From positions 372,001 through 436,000 of the forward strand of contig CP001622.1 in NCBI GenBank assembly GCA_000023185.1: 64,000 nt of DNA, in the 5' to 3' direction. This document shows positions 29,623-39,105 of this stretch, piece by piece (position 1 is the stretch's first letter; the number at the start of each line of letters is the position of its first letter). The DNA comes from Rhizobium leguminosarum bv. trifolii WSM1325 (lineage in GTDB: Bacteria; Pseudomonadota; Alphaproteobacteria; Rhizobiales; Rhizobiaceae). The notes under the pieces were generated by a model. The model saw only the letters and a list, made by a program, of their open reading frames with translations. It was not told where the DNA came from and ran no database searches. The position numbers and the translations under genes were made by a program.

Positions 29623-30036
29623 GTGGCCGCTTCCAATCCGTCACAGCCAAAATCTCATTTCCTGAGCAAGGAAGAATCCTTCATGTATGACCGCGAGGCG
29701 CGGTTCAAGATGGAGGACACCATGAACGCCGCGCGCATCGAATATACGGAAAAGGGCGTCATGCACGCGGCTTCGCGCCGCTGCGACATTGTCCGGATCT
29801 CGATGAGCAGCGCGACGCTCGCGATCCTGACCCAGTTCAGCCTGCCGAAGCAGTTCTATCTGGATATTCCGGATGCCCGCATCACCAAGGTCGGATGCCT
29901 GCTGATGAAGGTCAACGCCAACAACACAGTGGAAGTTCGCTTCTTGCGCCTGCTGACGCAGAAAGAGCTGAACAAGATCTTCGTCTACAGCACCCATCCG
30001 GCGCACCGCGACTACGTTCTCGATATTCGAGCCTGA
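29623..30036 (+). CDS. Small PilZ-like protein of unknown function
   Basis: 137 residues from GTG 29623 with gggggat upstream; ATG 29683 is an alternative start (117 residues). CDIVRISMSSATLAI followed by LPKQFYLDIPDARITKVGCL and VEVRFL follows the beta pattern of PilZ-fold proteins, but the c-di-GMP motifs RxxxR and D/NxSxxG are not clear, so binding is doubtful. It is a single gene with its own upstream region (29507-29622) and a strong terminator at 30061. Confidence 0.7.
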   Translation: MAASNPSQPKSHFLSKEESFMYDREARFKMEDTMNAARIEYTEKGVMHAASRRCDIVRISMSSATLAILTQFSLPKQFYLDIPDARITKVGCLLMKVNANNTVEVRFLRLLTQKELNKIFVYSTHPAHRDYVLDIRA

Positions 30037-30060
30037 CGGATAGCACGGGACTGATACAGA

Positions 30061-30095
30061 AAACCCGCGGGTGCTTTTGCGCTCCGCGGGTTTTT
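30061..30095 (+). terminator. Rho-independent terminator after the PilZ-like gene
   Basis: Arms AAACCCGCGG (30061-30070) and CCGCGGGTTT (30084-30093) are perfectly complementary and run into TTTTTGTTTG. It also lies just past the 3' end of the convergent edd gene. Confidence 0.88.
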
Positions 30096-30116
30096 GTTTG
30101 TCTCCAGTGACCATGC

Positions 30117-31940
30117 TCAGTGGTGGAAGAGCACGCTCGCACCCTGGTCCGAAGCTCCAACGGCGCGGCGGAAGGGCGCGAAGAGCTCGCGGCCCATGCC
30201 GAATTCATTGTCGGAGAGATCGACGACGACAGGGTCGCGCTCGGCCAAGTCGGCTGCATCGACGAGCAGCTCGAGCGTGCCCTTGATCGCGTCGAGGCGG
30301 ATGATGTCGCCCTCGCGAATACGGGCGATCGGACCGCCATCGACCGCTTCCGGCGTGACGTGGATCGCCGCCGGCACCTTGCCGGATGCGCCGGACATGC
30401 GCCCATCGGTGAGCAGCGCCACGCGGAAGCCGCGGTCCTGCAGCACGCCGAGCGGCGGCGTCAGCTTGTGCAGTTCCGGCATTCCGTTCGCCTTCGGGCC
30501 CTGGAAGCGCACGACGGCGATGAAATCGCGGTTGAGCTTACCTTCCTTGAAAGCGTCCTGCAGCTCCTGCTGGCTGTGAAAGATGATTGCCGGGGCCTCG
30601 ATGATGTGGCGCTCGGGCTTGACGGCGGAGATTTTGATGACCGCCTTGCCGAGATTGCCGCGCAGCATCTTCAGCCCGCCATTCGCCTGGAACGGCGTTT
30701 CGATGCTGGAAAGCACTTTGGGATCGACGCTTTTTTCCGGCGACGGCTCGCGCAGGACGGCGCCGTTTTCGCCGAGGCGGGCATCGACCGTATAGGCTTG
30801 GAGACCGTGGCCGAAGACGGTGCGCACGTCGTCATGCACCAGGCCGTGTTTCAAGAGTTCCTTGATGAGGAAACCCATGCCGCCGGCCGCCTGGAAATGG
30901 TTCACGTCGGCGAGCCCGTTCGGATAGACGCGGGCAAGCAGTGGGACGATTTCCGAGAGCTCGGCAATGTCCTGCCAGGTAAGATGGATGCCGGCCGCCC
31001 GCGCCATGGCGACGAGGTGCAGCGTATGGTTGGTCGAGCCGCCGGTCGCATGCAAGCCGACGACGCCGTTGACGACCGAGCGTTCGTCGATCATCTCGCC
31101 GGCCGGCGTGAATTCGTTGCCGAGCGCGGTGATCGCCAGCGCCCGCTTGGCGGCTTCGCGCGTCAGCGCTTCGCGCAGCGGCGTGCCGGGATTGATGAAG
31201 GACGAGCCGGGCATGTGGAAGCCCATGATCTCCATCAGCATCTGGTTGGAATTGGCGGTGCCGTAGAAGGTGCAGGTGCCGGGGCCGTGATAGGATTTCG
31301 ATTCCGCCTCCAGCAGCTCGGCGCGTCCGACCTTGCCCTCGGCGAAGAGCTGGCGCACGCGTGACTTCTCGTCGTTCGGCAGGCCTGTGGTCATCGGACC
31401 GGCCGGAACGAAGATCGACGGCAGGTGTCCGAAGGACAATGCCGCGATCACCAGGCCGGGCACGATCTTGTCGCAGACGCCGAGGAAGAGGGCGGCATCG
31501 AACATGTTGTGCGACAGGCCGACGCCCGCCGACATGGCGATCAGGTCGCGCGAGAAGAGCGAGAGCTCCATGCCCGGCTGTCCCTGGGTGACGCCGTCGC
31601 ACATCGCCGGCACGCCGCCGGCCACCTGCGCCACGCCGCCTGCCTCGGCCGCCGCCTCGCGGATGATCGCCGGATAGGTCTCGAATGGTTGGTGGGCCGA
31701 GAGCATGTCGTTATAGGCGGTGATGATGCCGAGATTGGGGATGCGGTCGCCGGCGAGCGCATCCTTGTCGGCGGGGGAACAGACCGCGAAGCCATGGGCA
31801 AGGTTGGCGCAGCCAAGCACCGAGCGCGCGACACCCTTGGAAGCGGCGGCGCGCAGGCGTTCCAGGTAGCGCTCGCGGCTTGGTTTCGAGCGTTCGACGA
31901 TGCGATCGGTGATCGCAGAAATGCGTGCGTGAGCGGACAT
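30117..31940 (-). CDS. edd: Edd, 6-phosphogluconate dehydratase
   Basis: 607 residues. The IlvD/Edd family blocks are present: [38 protein letters not shown] with an Fe-S Cys, [20 protein letters not shown] and [20 protein letters not shown]. It converts 6-phosphogluconate to KDPG, the first committed Entner-Doudoroff step, in the cytoplasm. It is third in zwf-pgl-edd, 77 bases after pgl. The KDPG aldolase gene is not in this window. Confidence 0.97.
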   Translation of the reverse strand: MSAHARISAITDRIVERSKPSRERYLERLRAAASKGVARSVLGCANLAHGFAVCSPADKDALAGDRIPNLGIITAYNDMLSAHQPFETYPAIIREAAAEAGGVAQVAGGVPAMCDGVTQGQPGMELSLFSRDLIAMSAGVGLSHNMFDAALFLGVCDKIVPGLVIAALSFGHLPSIFVPAGPMTTGLPNDEKSRVRQLFAEGKVGRAELLEAESKSYHGPGTCTFYGTANSNQMLMEIMGFHMPGSSFINPGTPLREALTREAAKRALAITALGNEFTPAGEMIDERSVVNGVVGLHATGGSTNHTLHLVAMARAAGIHLTWQDIAELSEIVPLLARVYPNGLADVNHFQAAGGMGFLIKELLKHGLVHDDVRTVFGHGLQAYTVDARLGENGAVLREPSPEKSVDPKVLSSIETPFQANGGLKMLRGNLGKAVIKISAVKPERHIIEAPAIIFHSQQELQDAFKEGKLNRDFIAVVRFQGPKANGMPELHKLTPPLGVLQDRGFRVALLTDGRMSGASGKVPAAIHVTPEAVDGGPIARIREGDIIRLDAIKGTLELLVDAADLAERDPVVVDLSDNEFGMGRELFAPFRRAVGASDQGASVLFHH

Positions 31941-32017
31941 GGAAAATCCCTGCCTTGTTCGTTGTCTTTATCTGTTTCGGCGGCTCTGGCCTGAATCTCA
32001 ATCCGGATGACGGTGGA

Positions 32018-32716
32018 TCAGGGAGCCCAGTAGATCTCGACCGGGGAAGTGGCCCGGCGCAGAACGGCGCGGATCGGCATTTCTGCCTCGTCACCGCTGC
32101 CTTCCGCCTTGGCGAGAACGTCTTTTTTGCCTTCGCCCTCAATATGGAGAACCAGGAGTGCGGCATCCTCAAGACTGGAGAAGGTGAAGGTCAGGCGCGG
32201 CTCGCCGGCTCCTTCCGCTTCCATGGTAATGATGCCGCGCGGCGTCGACGCATCGATCGCCTTGGCAAGATTGCTGCCGCCGGGAAAGAACGAGGCGGTG
32301 TGTCCATCGCCACCCATGCCGAGGATGACGATGTCGAAGGGTGAACTGATCGCCCTGGTCTTCTCGGTTGCGAGCCTTGCCGCCTCCTCCGCGGAGGCGG
32401 CATCCTGATAGAGCGGCAGGAAGCGTGCCACCTTTGCCTTGTTCTGCAGCAGATTGGCATCGACCAGCAGATGGTTCGAGCGCGGATTGTCGGCCGGCAC
32501 GAAACGTTCGTCGACAAGCGTGATCGTCACCTTGTCCCAGGCGACGTCGCGCGTCGAAAGCGTCTGGAAGAAGACCTTCGGCGTGGAGCCGCCGGAAACG
32601 GCGATGGACGCCGTTCCGCGGGCGGCAATCGCCGCCGAAAGCGCATCGGCGACCTTGTCGGCGAGACTGCCGGCGAGGTCTGCGGCGCTGGCGAAGGAAT
32701 GCAGGGTCGATGCCAT
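32018..32716 (-). CDS. pgl: Pgl, 6-phosphogluconolactonase
   Basis: 232 residues from ATG 32716, with aggacga overlapping the zwf stop as ribosome site; a start 24 bases further upstream is possible but lies within zwf. SIAVSGGSTPKVFFQTLS, TLVDERFVPADNPRSNHLLV and DIVILGMGGDGHTASFFPGG are the family motifs. It hydrolyses 6-phosphogluconolactone between Zwf and Edd. The C-terminus (ATSPVEIYWAP) is complete. Confidence 0.95.
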   Translation of the reverse strand: MASTLHSFASAADLAGSLADKVADALSAAIAARGTASIAVSGGSTPKVFFQTLSTRDVAWDKVTITLVDERFVPADNPRSNHLLVDANLLQNKAKVARFLPLYQDAASAEEAARLATEKTRAISSPFDIVILGMGGDGHTASFFPGGSNLAKAIDASTPRGIITMEAEGAGEPRLTFTFSSLEDAALLVLHIEGEGKKDVLAKAEGSGDEAEMPIRAVLRRATSPVEIYWAP

Positions 32717-32726
32717 CGATTTCGTC

Positions 32727-34202
32727 CTAGATTTCGTCATGCCAGGTGCGGCCGTCGCGCTCGATCAGCGCGATGGCCTGGCTCGGCCCCCAGGTGCCGG
32801 CCGTATAGCCCTGCACTTGCTGGCCGGTCGTTTCCCAACCCTTGAGGATCGGATCCACCCATTTCCACGCGGCTTCGACTTCGTCGCGGCGCATGAACAA
32901 TGTCTGGTTGGAACGGATCACGTCCATCAGCAGGCGCTCGTAGGCGTCGGGATTGCGGACGTTGAAGGCCTGGGCGAAGCTCATGTCGAGCGAGACGTTG
33001 CGCAGGCGCATGCCGCCCGGACCCGGATCCTTGATCATCAGCGACTGCTTGACGCCCTCATCCGGCTGCAGGCGGATGATCAGCTGGTTGGCGTTGATGC
33101 GCCCGGCCGCCTGGTCGAAGATCGCGTGCGGGATCGGCTTGAAGGTGATGACGATCTCGGACATGCGCCCGGTCAGGCGCTTGCCGGTTCTTATATAGAA
33201 GGGAACGCCCGCCCAGCGCCAGTTGTTGATCTCGGCCTTGATGGCAACGAAGGTCTCGGTGTTCGAGACGCCGCCTTCGAGCTCTTCGAGGTAACCCTTG
33301 ACCGGGCCGCTGCCAGATGCGCCGGCGCGATACTGGCCGCGGACCGTCGCCTGCTCGACGTTGGAGGCATTGAGCGGCTTCAGCGCCCGCAGCACCTTCA
33401 GCTTCTCGTCGCGCACGGCTTCCGAATCCATCGACGAGGGTACTTCCATCGCCGTCAGGCAGAGCAGCTGCAGGATATGGTTCTGCACCATGTCGCGCAG
33501 TGCGCCCGCCGTATCGTAATAGCCGGCGCGGCCTTCGAGGCCGACCGATTCAGCCACCGTGATCTGCACGTGGTCGATGTAGTTGGCGTTCCACAGCGGC
33601 TCGTAGAGCGCGTTGGCGAAGCGCAGCGCCATCAGGTTCTGCACCGTCTCCTTGCCGAGATAATGGTCGATACGGAAGATCTGCTCTTCCTTAAAGGCGC
33701 GGCCGATCGTGTCGTTGAGCTGCAGCGCCGAGGCGAGGTCGCGGCCGATCGGTTTCTCGACGACGATGCGGGTCGACTTGGTGATCAGCTTGTGGTCGTG
33801 GATCTTCTGCGAAATGTCGCCGAAGATGCCCGGAGCTACGGCGAGGTAGAAGGCGCGCACGCGATCCTTGCCTTCGTCGAGCAGCTTCTTCAGCTGATCC
33901 CAACCGGCATCCGTGCGGGCGTCGACCGAGACGTAGTAGAGGCGGGCACAGAATTTCTCCACCTCCGCCTCGTCATATTCACCCTTCTTCAGGTGCTCGT
34001 TCAGCGCGTCCTTGGCGAATTTGCGGTATTCCTCGTGCGTCAACGGGCTGCGCGAGGCGCCGATCACGCGGGTCGGTTCGCTGAACTGGCCTTCGATCTG
34101 GCGATGATACAGCGCGGGCAGAAGCTTGCGTTCTGCAAGGTCGCCGCTGCCGCCGAAGACGACATAATCAAAGGGCTCAACGGGAATGATTTGGCTGCTC
34201 AT
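32727..34202 (-). CDS. zwf: Zwf, glucose-6-phosphate 1-dehydrogenase
   Basis: 491 residues from ATG 34202 (gagaga upstream). The NADP site is [17 protein letters not shown]; the active-site signature is [24 protein letters not shown] and [10 protein letters not shown] are also conserved. It oxidises glucose-6-phosphate to the lactone and makes NADPH. First gene of zwf-pgl-edd; a near-palindromic AT-rich box (about 34237-34258, TTTTAATC-N5-GATTTAAA) lies 35-56 bases upstream and could bind a sugar-responsive regulator. Confidence 0.96.
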   Translation of the reverse strand: MSSQIIPVEPFDYVVFGGSGDLAERKLLPALYHRQIEGQFSEPTRVIGASRSPLTHEEYRKFAKDALNEHLKKGEYDEAEVEKFCARLYYVSVDARTDAGWDQLKKLLDEGKDRVRAFYLAVAPGIFGDISQKIHDHKLITKSTRIVVEKPIGRDLASALQLNDTIGRAFKEEQIFRIDHYLGKETVQNLMALRFANALYEPLWNANYIDHVQITVAESVGLEGRAGYYDTAGALRDMVQNHILQLLCLTAMEVPSSMDSEAVRDEKLKVLRALKPLNASNVEQATVRGQYRAGASGSGPVKGYLEELEGGVSNTETFVAIKAEINNWRWAGVPFYIRTGKRLTGRMSEIVITFKPIPHAIFDQAAGRINANQLIIRLQPDEGVKQSLMIKDPGPGGMRLRNVSLDMSFAQAFNVRNPDAYERLLMDVIRSNQTLFMRRDEVEAAWKWVDPILKGWETTGQQVQGYTAGTWGPSQAIALIERDGRTWHDEI

Positions 34203-34295
34203 GAGCTTGTCTCTCAATCAGGCTGGTTGGCGGCTCTTTTAATCTAATCGATTTAAAAAAGCCAGTGTGCAGTGCAATGAATCTCTCAGGAACTG

Positions 34296-34343
34296 GTTTT
34301 AGAGCGAATTTCCGGAAGAGGAAATCCGCAATCGGACTAAAAC
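34296..34343 (-). terminator. Nested inverted repeat at the end of the FAD oxidase gene
   Basis: Outer arms GTTTTAG (34296-34302) and CTAAAAC (34337-34343) enclose inner arms GCGAATTTCC (34304-34313) and GGAAATCCGC (34320-34329), with one mismatch. The oxidase stop codon (34337-34339) forms part of the outer arm. It separates that gene from zwf on the same strand and could end the upstream message. Confidence 0.5.
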
Positions 34344-35635
34344 TTGTCGCGAAGTGCAAACCACGACAAGGCGAGGAAAAGCAACGGCGCGCGCATCCGG
34401 GCTCCGCCGGGAAAGGCGGGAATATCGAGCGATGTGAAGAGATCGAGATCGCCGGATGTTCCAAGCACCGTTTCCGCATAGAGCTTGCCACAGTAGTTTG
34501 ACAGCATGACGCCATGGCCGGAATAACCGCCGATCGAGATGACGCCGGGCATGACCTCGCGCACGAAGGGCTGGCGCGGCAGGGTGATGCCGACGCTGCC
34601 GCCCCAGGCATGGGTGATCTCGATGTCCTTCAGCTCTGGATAGATCTCGGCGATCTGCCGGCGGATGTGCTCTGAAATGTCGCGCGGATTGTCCGAGGTA
34701 TAGGCTTCGCGTCCGCCGAACAGCAGGCGGCCATCGCCGAATTTGCGGAAGTAGCGCACGACGAAGCGCGAATCGGCCACGGCCTCGCCCCCGGGAAGCA
34801 CACCGGCATGCCCGTCGAGCGGCGCCGTGGCGCCGATGAAGGAGCGGATCGGCATGACATGGCTCGCCGTTACCGGTTCAAGGTCGCCGATATGACCGTT
34901 GCAGGCGATCAGTGCGCGCTCGGCGGTGATCGTTCCCCTTTCGGTTTCGATCGTCACCTTGCCGCCGCTTTGGCGGATCGCCGTTGCCTTGGTCATCTCG
35001 AAGATTTCAGCGCCGGCATTTGCGGCGACCCGCGCCAGCCCGACCAGCAGTTTCAGCGGATGGATGTGGCCGGTGCCGACATCGCGCACACCGCAATGGA
35101 AACGCTTCGAACCGAGCCTCTCCTGCGTTTCCTTCTCGTCCATAAAGCTTAGATGCGGATAGCCGTACCGTAAGGCGGCGATTTCGGCATTTTCGTAATA
35201 GTCGCGTTTGTAGCTCGCCTTGTGTGCGACGTTGAGCTGGCCGGGCACATAGTCGATCTCGATCTGATGCTCGCGGGCGAAATCGATGAGATGGCGCTTG
35301 GCCGCTTCGGCAAGATCGAACAGCGCCTTCGAGCGTTCGTAGCCGATCTTCTCCTCGAGTTCTTCCGGCCACCATCGCTGACCGGTGCCGAGTTGGCCGC
35401 CATTGCGCCCGGACGCCCCGTCGCCGAAGCGGTAGGCCTCGATAAGGACCACCGAAACGCCTGACTTGGCAAGATTATAGGCGGCCTGCAGGCCGGTATA
35501 GCCGCCGCCGACAATTGCGACGTCACATGTTCTCGAGCCGTCGAGAGCGGGGTAGGTGGGCCGCTCCCCGACGGTTGCCTGATACCAGGACAGCCCGGGC
35601 GCGATCGGGCTCTGCCACGTCTCCTGCGATGCCAT
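34337..35635 (-). CDS. FAD-dependent amine oxidoreductase (PuuB/OrdL type)
   Basis: 432 residues, DAO family. After a short N-terminus (SPIAPGLSWYQATVGERPTY, typical of PuuB/OrdL) comes the FAD motif DVAIVGGGYTGLQAAYNLA at about 39-57, then GDGASGRNGGQLGTGQ, and near the C-terminus GGYSGHGVMLSNYCGKLYAE. Members oxidise gamma-glutamylputrescine or related amines. It lies 12 bases after a glutamine synthetase-like gene, the PuuA-PuuB pairing of the gamma-glutamyl putrescine pathway. The true substrate is not proven. Confidence 0.85.
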   Translation of the reverse strand: MASQETWQSPIAPGLSWYQATVGERPTYPALDGSRTCDVAIVGGGYTGLQAAYNLAKSGVSVVLIEAYRFGDGASGRNGGQLGTGQRWWPEELEEKIGYERSKALFDLAEAAKRHLIDFAREHQIEIDYVPGQLNVAHKASYKRDYYENAEIAALRYGYPHLSFMDEKETQERLGSKRFHCGVRDVGTGHIHPLKLLVGLARVAANAGAEIFEMTKATAIRQSGGKVTIETERGTITAERALIACNGHIGDLEPVTASHVMPIRSFIGATAPLDGHAGVLPGGEAVADSRFVVRYFRKFGDGRLLFGGREAYTSDNPRDISEHIRRQIAEIYPELKDIEITHAWGGSVGITLPRQPFVREVMPGVISIGGYSGHGVMLSNYCGKLYAETVLGTSGDLDLFTSLDIPAFPGGARMRAPLLFLALSWFALRDKF

Positions 35636-35647
35636 TTGATGCTTGCC

Positions 35648-37084
35648 TCACACGTTGAGCAGAAGGAATTCCCGCTCCCAGGGGCTGATCACCTGCATGA
35701 AGGTCTCGAACTCGCCGCGCTTGACGCCGGCATAAAGGCCGATGAACTGCTTGCCGAACATCTCCTCGAAAGCGGGTTCGTCCTCGAGCAGCGCCACGGC
35801 TTCCAGCAGGCCGCGCGGCAGGTCGATCGATCCCTCATTGGCCGAATCCTCGGTCGGCGCCGTCGGCTCGATCTGCTTCATGATGCCGAGCAGGCCGGAG
35901 GCGAGCGAGGCGGCGAGCGCGAGATAGGGGTTGGCGTCCGAGCTCGGCAGCCGGTTTTCCACGCGCCGCGCCTGCGGATCGGAGACCGGGACACGGAAGG
36001 CGGTCGTCCGGTTGTCGTAACCCCAGGCATTGTTGACCGGGCAGGACATATCGGGCTGCAGGCGTCGGTAGGAATTCACGTAAGGCGCCAGCATCGCCAT
36101 CGCGCTCGGCACGAATTTCTGCATGCCGCCGATGAAATGGAAGAATTCCTTCGAAGCCGAGCCATCGGCATTGGAGAAGATGTTCTTGCCGGTCTCGATA
36201 TCGACCACCGACTGGTGGATATGCATCGCCGAACCCGGCTGGCCCTGCATCGGCTTGGCCATGAAGGTCGCATAGATGTCGTGTTTCAGTGCCGCCTCGC
36301 GGATCGTCCGCTTGAACAGGAATACCTGGTCGGCAAGTTCGATCGGATTGCCGTGGCGCAGGTTGATCTCCATCTGCGCCGGTCCCTCTTCATGGATCAG
36401 CGTATCGATCTCCAGCCCCTGCTTCTCCGAGAAATGATAGACGTCGTCGATCAGTTCGTCGAACTCGTTGATGCCGGCGATCGAATAGCCCTGGCCGCCG
36501 AGGATCGAGCGGCCGGACCGGCCTTTGGGCGGGTGGAGCGGATAGTCGGGATCGTCGTTTTTGGCGACGAGATAGAATTCGATCTCGGGCGCCACGATCG
36601 GTTTCCAGCCGCGCTCATGATAGAGGCTCATGATCCGCTTCAGCACGTTGCGCGGCGTATAGGGCACTTCGCCGCCGTCCGAATCGACGATATCGCAGAT
36701 CACCTGCGCCGTCGGGTCGGTCTCCCAGGGCACGACGGACAGCGTCGAAAGGTCGGGCATCAGCTTCAGGTCGCTGTCGCGCGGCTCATAGCGGAAGCTC
36801 TCCGTCTCGTCGGGATATTCGCCCGAAATCGTGTGCCGGTAGATGGCCGAAGGCAGCGCCAGCGAGGTGTTGGAGGTGAATTTCGAGCTCGGCATCATCT
36901 TGCCGCGCGCAACGCCGGCAAGGTCCGGCGTGATGCATTCGATGTCTTCGATGCCTCTCGCCCTCAGCCACCGCGCTGCTTCCTTCCAGTTCGCAACGCC
37001 ACGCAGGGATCCGGGTTCCGGGGGAGTTTTCTTCGAGGCGGGTACGTTTCTGGCAGGCTTCAGCGTCGTCTTTTTTGGGGACAT
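35648..37084 (-). CDS. Glutamine synthetase family protein, probable gamma-glutamylputrescine synthetase
   Basis: 478 residues from ATG 37084; the frame is open to 37468 but that part lies over the divergent flavoprotein gene. Residues 1-30 are a basic, Lys/Pro-rich extension. ITPDLAGVARGKMMP, PEIEFYLVAKNDDPDY, QMEINLRHGNP and PGSAMHIHQSVVD are GS catalytic blocks, and NPYLALAASLASGLLG the C-terminal one. It fits the PuuA-like branch rather than GlnA: no adenylylation loop is apparent and an amine-oxidase gene follows 12 bases on. A role in general ammonia assimilation cannot be excluded. Confidence 0.83.
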   Translation of the reverse strand: MSPKKTTLKPARNVPASKKTPPEPGSLRGVANWKEAARWLRARGIEDIECITPDLAGVARGKMMPSSKFTSNTSLALPSAIYRHTISGEYPDETESFRYEPRDSDLKLMPDLSTLSVVPWETDPTAQVICDIVDSDGGEVPYTPRNVLKRIMSLYHERGWKPIVAPEIEFYLVAKNDDPDYPLHPPKGRSGRSILGGQGYSIAGINEFDELIDDVYHFSEKQGLEIDTLIHEEGPAQMEINLRHGNPIELADQVFLFKRTIREAALKHDIYATFMAKPMQGQPGSAMHIHQSVVDIETGKNIFSNADGSASKEFFHFIGGMQKFVPSAMAMLAPYVNSYRRLQPDMSCPVNNAWGYDNRTTAFRVPVSDPQARRVENRLPSSDANPYLALAASLASGLLGIMKQIEPTAPTEDSANEGSIDLPRGLLEAVALLEDEPAFEEMFGKQFIGLYAGVKRGEFETFMQVISPWEREFLLLNV

Positions 37085-37145
37085 GACACACCGGTTTGTA
37101 TTGATCGTGGCGCCATCATAACCAGACTTTGCCAATTGGCGAGGG

Positions 37146-38393
37146 GTGGCAAACGTTGACTTTCGCCCTTTGATGGAAAAAGAAGACGCGGGTTTGATCG
37201 GGGAAACGGGTTTGCAGCGCAAAAGCGACGTTATCGTCATCGGCGCCGGAGCGGCGGGCATGATGGCCGCCATCCGCGCCGGAAAACGCGGCCGCTCGGT
37301 CGTCATCCTCGACCATGCCAGGGCGCCTGGCGAGAAGATCCGCATATCAGGCGGCGGCCGCTGCAATTTCACCAATATCCATGCCGGACCGAAGAATTTC
37401 CTCTCCGCCAACCCGCATTTCTGCAAGTCGGCGCTTGCCCGTTTCACGCCCGCCGATTTCATCGCCATGGTCGACCGTCATGGCATTACATGGCACGAAA
37501 AGACGCTCGGCCAGCTTTTCTGCGACGATAGCGCCAAAGACATCATCCGTATGCTGTTGGCGGAGATGCGCGCGGCCGGTGCAACGCTGCATCTTGGCAC
37601 CGAGATATCAGGCGTCGAAAAGACCGAATCCGGCTTCCGGGTATCGACGAGCGAAGGTCACTGTGAAGCATCGTCGCTGATCGTCGCCACCGGCGGCAAG
37701 TCGATCCCGAAGATGGGCGCCACCGGCTTTGCCTATCGCCTCGCCGAGCAGTTCGGCTTGGCCGTGCTCGAAACCCGACCCGGCCTCGTGCCGCTGACGC
37801 TCGATCCCGGCCTGCTGGAAAGCATCGCGCCGCTCGCCGGCATTGCCGCCCCGGCCGAAATCCGCCACGGCAGGACCGGCTTCCGCGAAGCGCTGCTGTT
37901 CACCCATCGCGGGCTCAGCGGCCCGGCCATCCTGCAGATTTCCTCCTATTGGCGCGAGGGCGACGAGATCGTGCTCGCCATCGAACCGGATATCGATATT
38001 GCCGCCCATCTGAAGGTGGCAAAGCAGCTCAATGGCCGTCAGTCGCCGCAGACGGCACTCGGCGATATCCTGCCGAAGCGGCTGGCACAATTTCTCGTCG
38101 AGCGCGAGAAAATCTCCGGCAACATGGCCGACCTGCCCGACAAGGCGCTGCTGCGTCTTGCCGCCGGCGTCCAGAACTGGGCAGTCAAACCCTCCGGCTC
38201 GGAGGGCTACCGCACCGCCGAAGTGACGCTTGGCGGCATCGACACGGCAGCGCTCGATTCCCGCAGCATGGAAGCAAAAGCCGTGCCCGGCCTTTATTTC
38301 ATCGGCGAATGCGTCGACGTCACCGGCTGGCTCGGCGGCTATAATTTCCAGTGGGCCTGGGCTTCCGGTTTTGCCGCGGGCGAATGCGTCTAA
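37146..38393 (+). CDS. BaiN/HI0933-like FAD flavoprotein
   Basis: 415 residues from GTG 37146; ATG 37173 is an alternative, and neither has a well-spaced ribosome site. The FAD motif DVIVIGAGAAGMMAAIRAGK is at about residue 28, followed by the family hallmark KIRISGGGRCNFTN; LIVATGGKSIPKMGATGFAY, FTHRGLSGPAILQISSYW and the C-terminal GECVDVTGWLGGYNFQWAWA are further conserved blocks. These are NAD(P)/FAD oxidoreductases of uncertain substrate. It is divergent from the glutamine synthetase gene with only 61 bases between, so promoters overlap. Confidence 0.88.
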   Translation: MANVDFRPLMEKEDAGLIGETGLQRKSDVIVIGAGAAGMMAAIRAGKRGRSVVILDHARAPGEKIRISGGGRCNFTNIHAGPKNFLSANPHFCKSALARFTPADFIAMVDRHGITWHEKTLGQLFCDDSAKDIIRMLLAEMRAAGATLHLGTEISGVEKTESGFRVSTSEGHCEASSLIVATGGKSIPKMGATGFAYRLAEQFGLAVLETRPGLVPLTLDPGLLESIAPLAGIAAPAEIRHGRTGFREALLFTHRGLSGPAILQISSYWREGDEIVLAIEPDIDIAAHLKVAKQLNGRQSPQTALGDILPKRLAQFLVEREKISGNMADLPDKALLRLAAGVQNWAVKPSGSEGYRTAEVTLGGIDTAALDSRSMEAKAVPGLYFIGECVDVTGWLGGYNFQWAWASGFAAGECV

Positions 38394-38497
38394 TGCAGGT
38401 CGCCCAAAAGTGTGCAGCGGTTTTGAGATAACGACATGCATAAAACAAAGACCTAAAGCGCGTCGCATGGTCCCGATTCAGCGCGACGTGCTTTAGA
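38394..38497. repeat. Mosaic palindromic repeat after the flavoprotein gene
   Basis: The element begins at the stop codon with TGCAGGTCGCCC and the core AAAAGTGTGCAGCGGTTTTG, then ACGACATGCAT. A second hairpin has arms AAAGCGCGTCGC (38455-38466) and GCGACGTGCTTT (38483-38494), one mismatch. The same two modules, inverted, appear at 52382-52470. Confidence 0.78.
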
Positions 38498-38637
38498 AAT
38501 GCCGATTCAAGACTTTTTAATAGAGGTGCGCCATCCTGTCTCAATTGGCGGTTTGTAAGGTCGTTCCTAAATTAAGCTTTACCGGCAAGCCGTTTTGTTG
38601 GATTGTTGTTGTGTCAGAGAGAAGTGAGGTTTCGACC

Positions 38638-38781
38638 ATGAACAGAAACGCACGACGCGCCCGCGCCATCGCAATTGCCGAGGCAAAGCCCAACGCTCGA
38701 ATGGTCGCCCTGCGCTATCTGATGCTTGCAGCCGGCGCCACCGCCGCCAGCCTCGCGCTGCTGCTCTCGCACTTCATCTGA
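38638..38781 (+). CDS. 47-residue single-span membrane protein
   Basis: From ATG 38638, with gtgagg about 9-14 bases upstream. Residues 1-22 are basic (RNARRARAIAIAEAKPNAR), and 24-45 form one membrane helix (MVALRYLMLAAGATAASLAL then LLSHFI), predicting an N-in anchor. I do not recognise the family. The ORF stays open to 38545, but that stretch has no plausible start signals. It sits alone between a repeat and the chemoreceptor upstream region. Confidence 0.6.
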   Translation: MNRNARRARAIAIAEAKPNARMVALRYLMLAAGATAASLALLLSHFI

Positions 38782-39075
38782 TCCCGTCCGCAGGCCTGGA
38801 GCAAACGTTCCGGCATGGTGATCACCTCACCGCGACGACGCGGCCCATAATTTTGCAACTATTTCACTGCCTTGGCTTAACCCGCCGTCACTGCTTATCC
38901 GAAAATTAATATCTAATCTGACACAATTGCTCGCGAATATTTGGGCATCTCCAAGTTGTTTGGACGTGAACTGGCAATGACTGCCGCCTGGCCTCCGGGT
39001 TCCCCAATGTAAAATAAGAACAGCTCGATGTGCACCCGGCTGGCGCCATGTGGCCGCCTGCGGGAGGAGTGGTGT

Positions 39076-39105
39076 ATGAAAGGCCCGGAACGCCATGTTG
39101 ATTGA
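39076..39105 (+). CDS. Nine-residue leader ORF overlapping the chemoreceptor start
   Basis: A strong Shine-Dalgarno GGGAGGAG (39062-39069) lies 6 bases before ATG 39076, which opens the tiny frame MKGPERHVD ending at TGA 39105. The chemoreceptor ATG at 39095 lies inside it in another frame. Translation may therefore begin on the leader and reinitiate on the receptor. The rest of the 313-base gap 38782-39094 is moderately AT-rich and probably holds the promoter; no boxes could be fixed. Confidence 0.45.
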   Translation: MKGPERHVD

